A stretch of 14,780 nucleotides of DNA, taken from contig DFJU01000085.1 in the NCBI GenBank assembly GCA_002373755.1, positions 1 to 14,780 of the forward strand, written 5' to 3'. Position numbers and translations under genes: made by a program. The stretch is from Bacteroidales bacterium UBA3663 (GTDB lineage Bacteria; Bacteroidota; Bacteroidia; Bacteroidales; UBA3663). The notes under the pieces are model-generated. The model was given only the letters and a program-made list of their open reading frames with translations. It did not search any database and had not been told where the DNA came from. Positions 5,436 through 11,382 of this stretch are shown here, piece by piece. Numbering within the stretch: position 1 is the first letter of the stretch; each line of letters begins with the position of its first letter.

Positions 5436-6383
5436 TCAATCGCAAATGGACGAGCAATCGTGACAAAGTTCTTCGTCTTCAATCCATCCGATTTTGCCAT
5501 TCTTCAGTTGGACTTTTACCCATTCGTCTTTCAAATCAAGAATCTTGTCAATAATTACATCGTTTCCAATCTTGATGATTGTCTCAGTTGATTTATCATC
5601 ATAATTTGTGTAAAAGAAGATGTTACGACCAGCATTCTTAGTAAATTTACAGCCAATGCAGGAAGAATGCACCCAAAGCTCACTTTCGTCGGTTGGGGCG
5701 ATTGGATTAAAGTCTCGTTTGTTGAGGATTCGATTTTTGCTTATCCTGCACCAATTCCCGTGAATTGAATCAATTTGAATGACTGATTTGTTTCCAAGTC
5801 GACATACTATTTCACCATTTGGAGCATTTCGTATGTTGGCAGTCTCGTCTTTGCGGTCATGAATGTAAACGAGGATTCCCGAACTGTAGTGCATGGCTTG
5901 GGGAAACAGATTGATGCTTTGTGGAAATTCTTTGCGATAGTTCATTTCCAGTTGGCGAAGTCCTGCTTTTGTGTAGTAGTCGCCATCGCCAGAGGTCGTT
6001 TGATCGTGGTTGTATATCATCGCTTCAAACAATTCTCGTTTGATGTGCAACTGTGTGTTAGTCGGAAGGTATTTGATTCTTGTGTTAAAGATGCTGAACT
6101 CTTCGGGATTTTCTTTGAATAAAGAATAGACATAATTAAATAGACTTGTCGCAAATTCTCCGTCAGTTCCCTTGTCGAAGCAGGCTAACAATATCGCATA
6201 CGCAGAATCATTTCGGATTTTGTTAAAATCTAAGGAAAGGAATCTTTCGAACAACGTACTGTCGGAAACTTCATATCGGTGTCGGTTGAAGCTTTTGAGA
6301 AATTGTTCTTTCCTCTGGTCTTTTTGTGCTGATAGTGTCATAACTTGAATACCGACAGCCAGCAATATAATCAATTTTTTCAT
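5436..6383 (-). CDS. Secreted protein with two SH3b-like domains
   Basis: A 315-residue product starting MKKLIILLAVGIQVMTLSAQ, a clear Sec signal peptide cleaved near residue 19-20. The frame is open 23 residues further upstream, but that part would bury the signal, so the ATG at 6381-6383 is chosen. Residues 20-165 are helical and unrecognised. Residues about 172-245 look like a bacterial SH3 domain (ETANIRNAPNGEIVCRL), and residues about 252-303 like a second one ending in WVKVQLKNGKIGWI. SH3b domains usually bind cell-wall peptides or polysaccharide. A C-terminal Cys cluster (C307, C310, C314) is unusual. The gene stands alone between GC-rich neighbours and is more AT-rich than they are. 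A periplasmic or secreted location is likely; its partner is unknown. Confidence 0.75.
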   Translation of the reverse strand: MKKLIILLAVGIQVMTLSAQKDQRKEQFLKSFNRHRYEVSDSTLFERFLSLDFNKIRNDSAYAILLACFDKGTDGEFATSLFNYVYSLFKENPEEFSIFNTRIKYLPTNTQLHIKRELFEAMIYNHDQTTSGDGDYYTKAGLRQLEMNYRKEFPQSINLFPQAMHYSSGILVYIHDRKDETANIRNAPNGEIVCRLGNKSVIQIDSIHGNWCRISKNRILNKRDFNPIAPTDESELWVHSSCIGCKFTKNAGRNIFFYTNYDDKSTETIIKIGNDVIIDKILDLKDEWVKVQLKNGKIGWIEDEELCHDCSSICD

Positions 6384-6458
6384 GGGAATGACTTTATTGA
6401 AACATTTTTTTACATTGTTCCTTGAAAACCAGTTTTTTATCCAAAGCTTCAAACCACT

Positions 6459-6500
6459 CCCTTCCCCTACATAACGGGGAAGGGTTGGGGTTAGGGTCTT
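6459..6500 (-). repeat. C-rich post-stop hairpin repeat after manC
   Basis: CCCTTCCCC (6459-6467) pairs over nine bases with GGGGAAGGG (6476-6484). Read in the manC direction the element begins AGACCCTAACCCCAACCC four bases after the stop codon. The sequence after the cvpA stop begins with the same AGACCCT-nn-CCCC-nn-CCC pattern. No T-run follows the stem, so it looks more like a dispersed extragenic repeat that may protect or shape the 3' end than a standard terminator. Confidence 0.5.
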
Positions 6501-6502
6501 TC

Positions 6503-7555
6503 TCAGTGCCAGTCCTTGATGCGCTGTTCGTCGCTCAGCTTGCAGATGAGGAGCGTGCCGTTGTGTTCGGCCACAATGACGTCCTTCAGGCCCTGGATGA
6601 CGACCTGCTTGCCCTGCGGCATACGCACCATGCAGCCCTCGCTCTCAATCATCTTCACGCCGTCGCCCACCACGGCATTGCCGTCGCCGTCCTGAGGCAG
6701 CAGGGTGTGCATCGATCCCCACGTGCCGAGGTCGCTCCAGCCAAATTCTGCCGGCATGACATAGGCCAGCTGCGTCTTCTCCATTACAGCATAGTCGATG
6801 GAAATCTTCGGGCAGGTCGCGTAGAGCTCGTCCACCTTGGCCTGCTCATCGGCCGTAAAGAAAGTCGGTGCAATCTGATCCATGATGGCGGCGATTTCGG
6901 GCGCGTGGCGGCGCAGTTCGCCGACGATGGTCTTGACCGACCAGAGGAACATGCCGCTGTTCCAGGTGTAGCGGCCGGTGGCGAGATATTGCTTGGCGAC
7001 ATCCAGACAGGGTTTTTCGCGGAATGCGGCCAGTTTGAAGATGTCGTGAGAACCGTTTGTGGCATCGCACTTGTCGCCCTGTTCGATGTAGCCGTAGCCC
7101 GTCTCGGGTCGCGTCGGCTGCATTCCGAGGGTGAGGATGCGGTCGCCATCGGCAATGAAGTCCAGACCTTGGGCCACGTAGCTGCGGAAGGCTGCGGTGT
7201 CGGTCACAAGGTGGTCGCTGGCGGCTACGAAGATGTTGGCCGATGGGTCTTCAGCCATGATTTTCCAGCTCACGTAGGCGACGCACGGAGCGGTGTTGCG
7301 CATACAGGGTTCGAGCAGAATGTGCTGAGGGTCGATGCCCTTCAGCTGTTCGGCCACGAGGCTCTGGAAGTTCTTCGATGTGACGACCCAGACGTGGCTG
7401 ATGTCGATGAGGTCGCCGAAGCGGTCGAACGTCTGCTGGATCATGGTGCGTCCGGTGCCCATGATGTCGAGGAACTGTTTCGGACATTCGGGCGTGGACA
7501 TCGGCCAGAAACGGCTTCCGATGCCGCCGGCCATGATGACGAGGTGATTTGCCAT
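6503..7555 (-). CDS. manC: Mannose-1-phosphate guanylyltransferase
   Basis: Makes GDP-mannose from GTP and mannose-1-phosphate, the donor for mannose, fucose and related sugars in capsule, O-antigen and glycoproteins; cytosolic. The 350-residue protein shows the nucleotidyltransferase signature AGGIGSRFWPMS (9-20) and PKQF (25-28), the sugar-nucleotide motif FVAASDH (109-115), TGYGYIE (152-158), FREKP (178-182), WNSGMFLW (198-205) and EFGWSDLGTWGS (270-281). It has the length of the stand-alone guanylyltransferase; the phosphomannose isomerase domain found in the longer type II enzymes is absent. A TATCTTTG element lies 33-40 bases upstream of the start. It is divergent from the ATPase gene and appears monocistronic. 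Function is confident; the choice of symbol follows common use. Confidence 0.93.
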   Translation of the reverse strand: MANHLVIMAGGIGSRFWPMSTPECPKQFLDIMGTGRTMIQQTFDRFGDLIDISHVWVVTSKNFQSLVAEQLKGIDPQHILLEPCMRNTAPCVAYVSWKIMAEDPSANIFVAASDHLVTDTAAFRSYVAQGLDFIADGDRILTLGMQPTRPETGYGYIEQGDKCDATNGSHDIFKLAAFREKPCLDVAKQYLATGRYTWNSGMFLWSVKTIVGELRRHAPEIAAIMDQIAPTFFTADEQAKVDELYATCPKISIDYAVMEKTQLAYVMPAEFGWSDLGTWGSMHTLLPQDGDGNAVVGDGVKMIESEGCMVRMPQGKQVVIQGLKDVIVAEHNGTLLICKLSDEQRIKDWH

Positions 7556-7587
7556 ATTTTTTCTTGTGTTTTATGAATTTTCGGCCG

Positions 7588-7595
7588 CAAAGATA
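7588..7595 (-). promoter_or_regulatory. -7 element of the manC promoter
   Basis: The minus-strand TATCTTTG gives a predicted transcription start near 7581 and a leader of about 25 nt. No good TTG is seen at 19-21 bases upstream. Bases 7556-7864 hold no gene, only this site, the divergent promoter at 7739-7769 and the leader hairpins of the ATPase gene. Confidence 0.5.
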
Positions 7596-7738
7596 GCCAA
7601 TTTCGAGGGAATAGCCGATGTGACAAGGTGAAAAAATCCTCGTCCAGCCGTGCTACGCGATTTCCTGTCGTGACGGCGGCTTCCATCGGCCAAAAAGGGC
7701 GAAAAATCCGCATAGCATAAAAAAATATGGCGAAAATA

Positions 7739-7769
7739 TTGCACAAACGGCTGAAAATAATTACCTTTG
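7739..7769 (+). promoter_or_regulatory. Promoter of the ATPase-TOPRIM-rimP operon
   Basis: TTG (7739-7741), 20 bases, TACCTTTG (7762-7769) is a near-consensus Bacteroides promoter. Transcription should begin near 7776, leaving a leader of about 89 nt before the ATPase ATG at 7865. No comparable promoter is visible just before rimP, so this may also be the main promoter of the downstream core genes. Confidence 0.65.
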
Positions 7770-7783
7770 CGGCGGAAATGAGT

Positions 7784-7821
7784 GAAGAGAGATGCTTTCA
7801 AGCGTTTCTCTTCCGTTTTTT
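7784..7821 (+). terminator. Terminator-like hairpin in the ATPase leader (possible attenuator)
   Basis: GAAGAGAGATGC (7784-7795) pairs over all twelve positions (two G-U wobbles) with GCGTTTCTCTTC (7802-7813). The loop is TTTCAA and, two bases on, six T occur at 7816-7821. It starts only about eight bases after the predicted transcription start, so it would yield a ~46-nt RNA. A weaker 6-bp hairpin, TTGCTT/AAGCAA (7834-7839 with 7846-7851), follows before the ATG. Confidence 0.6.
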
Positions 7822-7864
7822 CACAGGCTTTCATTGCTTTTTCGCAAGCAAACTTTCAACGATT

Positions 7865-8911
7865 ATGTTTAGGAATATAGAAATAGAAAGATTCCGAGGA
7901 ATAGACCACTCTCGCATTGATGGGCTGAAATTGGTTAATCTCTTTTTCGGCAAGAACAATTGTGGAAAGTCGTCGTTGCTTGATTCTATTTTCCTCATTT
8001 CGGGACTGTCAAATCCGAAATTGCCGTTGAATGTGAATATCCTCCGAAATTACCGACGGTTGGACAAATCGGATTTGTTGCTGGATTTTTATGCCTTGGA
8101 CACAAGTCGTCCCATATTAATAAAGGCACAGAATGAAGAAATGCGGGAGTTGAGCATTTCCCTGCTTGAAACTTCAAACTCAAAGATAAATCTTTTGAGC
8201 GAGGAGAACAATGTCGCTACAACGGATGCAGAGAGTGATTACGGATTGTCCATGCAATGGAAAATCAATGGAACTTCGTATGCATCGGACATTATCCTTT
8301 CAAGAAAAAGCGAAACAGAACTGGAGCAAAAGGTGCGGCTTGATGCCCGATACAATGAGCGGTTGAGTTGCAGGTATCTTACTTCCAAATTCGATTTCTA
8401 CACATCGATAGAGGGTCTTGTCAATGTTATGCAGAATAAGGACGAGAAGTTTATCGTCGATGCCCTTAAAGTCATTGAGCCGAATCTGAATGATTTCGTC
8501 CTTTGGCAAAATGAGGTGCTGGTCGATGTCGGCTATGAGAAGCGCATCCCGATTAATATGATGGGTGATGGCGCACGCAAAATCCTGTCGATATTGACAA
8601 CCATTTACGAGTGTAAACAAGGTGTCGTTCTTATTGACGAGATAAGCAATGGATTCCATCATTCCGTAATGAAAGACTTATGGAAATGTATCGTCTCGGC
8701 AGCTGAAAAGAATCAAGTTCAGATTTATGCGACCACCCACGACATTGACTCGATAAGGGGCTTGCGTGATGCCATGCTGGAATTCGAGGGACCGAAAGAT
8801 GCTGTGGCATTCTTCAAGTTGCAGAAAACTAAGGCCTGCGAATTGAAATCTTATCATTACTCTCTTGGTAGCGTCGATTATTCTTTGAATCAGGAAATAG
8901 AGCTCAGATGA
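7865..8911 (+). CDS. AAA ATPase of the OLD/AAA15-like type, putative defence component
   Basis: A 348-residue ABC-type ATPase of the group that pairs with TOPRIM nucleases. From the ATG at 7865 it starts MFRNIEIERFRGI, the usual first strand of this family. The P-loop GKNNCGKSS is at 29-37, a signature-like MGDGARKILSIL at 233-244, Walker B VVLIDEI at 254-260 and the switch TTHD at 290-293. The frame stays open to 7727, but that part includes the promoter, and the family start matches 7865. Its stop overlaps the next gene's ATG (ATGA at 8908-8911). Base composition is more AT-rich than in the genes that follow, hinting at import. Related ATPases act in OLD, PARIS (AriA), Gabija-like and retron systems, where they sense a phage trigger and control an effector. 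The fold is confident; the defence role is inferred from pairing. Confidence 0.85.
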   Translation: MFRNIEIERFRGIDHSRIDGLKLVNLFFGKNNCGKSSLLDSIFLISGLSNPKLPLNVNILRNYRRLDKSDLLLDFYALDTSRPILIKAQNEEMRELSISLLETSNSKINLLSEENNVATTDAESDYGLSMQWKINGTSYASDIILSRKSETELEQKVRLDARYNERLSCRYLTSKFDFYTSIEGLVNVMQNKDEKFIVDALKVIEPNLNDFVLWQNEVLVDVGYEKRIPINMMGDGARKILSILTTIYECKQGVVLIDEISNGFHHSVMKDLWKCIVSAAEKNQVQIYATTHDIDSIRGLRDAMLEFEGPKDAVAFFKLQKTKACELKSYHYSLGSVDYSLNQEIELR

Positions 8912-9531
8912 TGAATAAGATATTTATTGAGGCCAAAAAGGAGGCTACTGCTGAATGTCAGTTCTTGAAAACCATTTTGTCGCTTTATTTTCCAGACAAG
9001 GAGGTCAAATTCGTTTGTATGGATGGCGTGGGAAATCTGTTCACGGAAAGCATCATGAATCAGATTGAGCAGGCCGCAGAAGATGGAGAACAGGTGATTG
9101 TGCTGCTGGATGCCGATACTGTTGAAAAGCGAGTCGGTTTTGTCGCACGATGTGAGGATATCATCGAAAAGCAACGGCGATATGGCATGAATTTTCCGTT
9201 TTTTCTGTATCCCAATCATGCAGACGATGGCGATGTCGAAACGCTCATGGAGAGCCTTGCAAGAAAAGACCTGCACCCTGTCTGGTGGGATTGTTTCGAG
9301 GATTATGAAAGATGTGTTGGCGGCGTGAGCGATGAGACCGGATTGCAGCGGTATGTCCTCCCGAATCGGAAAGCCAAACTCCATACATTCATCAGTTCGC
9401 AACGCTTGAAAAAGCCGCAAAGAGATAAGTTGGGCGGTGGCAATTGGTTGTTCGACGATGCAGATTACTGGGATTTGTCGAGACAGGAATTGCATCCCTT
9501 AGTAGAATTCTTTAGAAACAATTTACAATGA
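8908..9531 (+). CDS. TOPRIM-domain (DUF3226-like) protein, putative nuclease partner of the ATPase
   Basis: A 207-residue protein with a TOPRIM layout: early acidic residues in IFIEAKKEATAE (5-16), where the family's catalytic Glu is expected, LLDAD at 66-70 supplying the D-x-D metal site, and a third motif FFLYPNHADDGDVETLMES (98-116), which matches the Pro-Asn...Gly-x-x-Glu-x-L pattern of DUF3226 proteins. The C-terminal DADYWDLSRQELHPLVEFF (184-202) is also typical. Two adjacent ATGs (8908 and 8911) both give usable starts; the first overlaps the ATPase stop. The gene ends by overlapping the rimP start (ATGA). In PARIS the partner AriB is a TOPRIM nuclease of a different family (DUF4435), so this is a related but not identical arrangement. 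Metal-dependent nuclease activity is inference. Confidence 0.78.
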   Translation: MMNKIFIEAKKEATAECQFLKTILSLYFPDKEVKFVCMDGVGNLFTESIMNQIEQAAEDGEQVIVLLDADTVEKRVGFVARCEDIIEKQRRYGMNFPFFLYPNHADDGDVETLMESLARKDLHPVWWDCFEDYERCVGGVSDETGLQRYVLPNRKAKLHTFISSQRLKKPQRDKLGGGNWLFDDADYWDLSRQELHPLVEFFRNNLQ

Positions 9532-10016
9532 TCAGCAAACAGGAAATTATCGACTTGGCAGACCAGTATCTGCTTGAATCAGACAGCGAAAGCTTCCTCG
9601 TGGACGTCACAGTGAGCCGCGACAACCAGATTGTGGTCGAAATTGACAACGACGAGGCGGTTGACATCGACGAATGTGTGCAGTTGAGCCAGTACATCGA
9701 ACAGCACCTCGACCGCAACAAGGAGGATTTCGAGCTCGAAGTGGGCAGCGCAGGACTGACCTCGCCGCTCAAGGTGCTGCGCCAATATGCCAAGTTCGAG
9801 GGCGAGGAGGTTGAAGTGCTGATGCGCGACGGCCGTAAGCTGACAGGCATTTTGGGCGCTGCCGACGACGAAGGCTTCGACCTCACGTGGACAACGATGG
9901 AGAAAGTCTCCGATCCGGCCACAGGCAAGCCCGGCAAGAAGAAACAGGCCGTCGAACACGCCGAAAAACTGCGTCACGCCGACGTCAACCAAGTCAAATA
10001 CGTAATCAATTTTTAA
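9528..10016 (+). CDS. rimP: Ribosome maturation factor RimP
   Basis: RimP helps assemble the 30S subunit. The 162-residue protein has the N-terminal alpha/beta domain with FLVDVTVSRDNQIVVEID (23-40) and ECVQLSQYIEQHLD (49-62), the ELEVGSAGLTSPLK segment (69-82) that corresponds to the conserved E-V-S-S-P-G-x-x-x-P-L of the family, and a C-terminal SH3-like part with GRKLTGILGAADDEGFDL. The start ATG overlaps the upstream TOPRIM stop by four bases, so translation may be coupled to a putative defence gene. No obvious promoter lies in the 80 bases before it. It is followed by nusA 18 bases later, the usual bacterial order. Confidence 0.93.
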   Translation: MISKQEIIDLADQYLLESDSESFLVDVTVSRDNQIVVEIDNDEAVDIDECVQLSQYIEQHLDRNKEDFELEVGSAGLTSPLKVLRQYAKFEGEEVEVLMRDGRKLTGILGAADDEGFDLTWTTMEKVSDPATGKPGKKKQAVEHAEKLRHADVNQVKYVINF

Positions 10017-10034
10017 TTAAACATATACAAAAAA

Positions 10035-11285
10035 ATGGCACCACGACAGAAAGAGGAGGTAATCTCAATGATCGATACCTTCCAGGAATTTAAGGAGTTG
10101 AAGAACATTGACCGCTCCACAATGATTAGCGTACTCGAAGACACCTTCCGCTCAGTGTTGGCGAAGATGTTCGAGACCGACGAGAATTTCGACATCATCA
10201 TCAACCCCGACAAGGGCGACTTCGAAATCTGGAAGAACCGCACCGTTGTGGCCGATGACGCATTGGAGAACGAGAACCTTCAGGTCACCCTCACCGAGGC
10301 ACGCAAGACCGTCGATGACATCGAGGTGGGCGAGGACTTCACCGAGCAGGTACACTTCGAGAACTTCGGCCGCCGCGCCATCCTGAACCTGCGTCAGACA
10401 TTGGCCGCCAAGATTCTGGAGTTGCAGAAGGACGTGCTCTACAACAAGTACAAGGACCTCATCGGTCGCATCACGACTGCCGAGGTCTATCAGATCTGGA
10501 AGAAGGAGATGCTCATGGTCGATGAGGACGGCAACGAACTCTCGCTGCCACGTTCGGAGCAGATTCCGTCGGACAACTTCCGCAAGAACGATCAGGTACG
10601 CGCCGTCGTGCTCCGCGTTGACAACACCAACAACAATCCGAAGATTATCCTGAGCCGTACGGCCCCAATCTTCCTGCAGCGACTCATGGAACGCGAGATT
10701 CCTGAGGTGATGGAGGGCATCGTCAAGATTGTCAAGATTGTGCGCATCCCGGGCGAGCGTGCCAAGATCGCCGTCGAGACTACCGACGACCACATCGATC
10801 CAGTAGGCGCATGCGTAGGTGCCAAGGGCGGACGTATCCACAGCATCGTGCGTGAACTGCGCGGCGAGAACCTCGACATCATCCCTTACACCACCAACGC
10901 GGCACTCTTCATCCAGCGCGCCCTCTCGCCGGCCTCGATTTCGCAGATCAACGTGCACGAGGAGACAAAGACGGCTGAAGTCTTCATGCACAGCGAGGAG
11001 GTCAGCATGGCCATCGGCAAGAACGGCGCCAACATCAAGCTCGCATCGCTGCTCACAGGCTATCAGATTGACGTCTATCGTGAGGGCGGCGGCGACGACA
11101 TCTTCCTCGACGACTTCGCCGATGCCATCGAGCCATGGATCATCCAGTCGCTCAAGGGCATCGGATTGGCAACGGCCAAGGCTGTGCTCGACGCCGACCC
11201 GAAGATGGTTGCCGAACAGGCCGACCTTGAGGATGAGACCGTCGAAGAGGTCCGCAGCATCCTCGCCAAGGAATTCGAGGAATGA
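10035..11285 (+). CDS. nusA: Transcription termination/antitermination factor NusA
   Basis: NusA binds RNA polymerase and nascent RNA to control pausing, termination and antitermination. The 416-residue protein has the N-terminal polymerase-binding domain (FKELKNIDRSTMISVLEDTF from 19), the S1 domain (about 135-200), KH1 with VGAKGGR (261-267) and KH2 with IGKNGAN (327-333), then a short helical tail with LKGIGLATAKAVLDADP. It lacks the two full acidic repeats of the E. coli protein, as expected for this phylum. The start at 10035 is the first ATG and is preceded by an A/T-rich region. A second in-frame ATG (10068) opens at MIDTFQEFKEL and is a possible alternative. The gene sits between rimP and infB. 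Confidence 0.95.
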   Translation: MAPRQKEEVISMIDTFQEFKELKNIDRSTMISVLEDTFRSVLAKMFETDENFDIIINPDKGDFEIWKNRTVVADDALENENLQVTLTEARKTVDDIEVGEDFTEQVHFENFGRRAILNLRQTLAAKILELQKDVLYNKYKDLIGRITTAEVYQIWKKEMLMVDEDGNELSLPRSEQIPSDNFRKNDQVRAVVLRVDNTNNNPKIILSRTAPIFLQRLMEREIPEVMEGIVKIVKIVRIPGERAKIAVETTDDHIDPVGACVGAKGGRIHSIVRELRGENLDIIPYTTNAALFIQRALSPASISQINVHEETKTAEVFMHSEEVSMAIGKNGANIKLASLLTGYQIDVYREGGGDDIFLDDFADAIEPWIIQSLKGIGLATAKAVLDADPKMVAEQADLEDETVEEVRSILAKEFEE

Positions 11286-11290
11286 AAAGC

Positions 11291-11359
11291 GCCGGTTCCG
11301 TCCGGCTCCACAATTCATCGGGGTTATGAGGTGAGAGGTCGCCTCAAAACCTTATAACC
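11291..11359 (+). promoter_or_regulatory. Two tandem hairpins in the nusA-infB spacer
   Basis: GCCGG (11291-11295) pairs with CCGGC (11302-11306). Further on, GGTTATGAGGT (11322-11332) pairs with ACCTTATAACC (11349-11359), with a nested GAGG/CCTC. Neither is followed by a T-run and both lie inside an operon, so they are more likely RNA processing, stability or translation-control elements for infB than terminators. Confidence 0.5.
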
Positions 11360-11382
11360 AACGTAATTAAAACCAGAAGAGA

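Noticed and set aside
6422..7576. Plus-strand open frame of 384 codons opposite manC
   Set aside because: manC shows all catalytic motifs on the minus strand; the plus frame is Asp/His/Val-rich antisense sequence.
7727..7864. Upstream extension of the ATPase frame to an ATG at 7727
   Set aside because: This part contains the promoter and predicted transcription start, and the protein family begins at the residue encoded at 7865.
10152..11318. Minus-strand open frame of 388 codons through nusA
   Set aside because: Antisense shadow of a certain gene; no recognisable domain.
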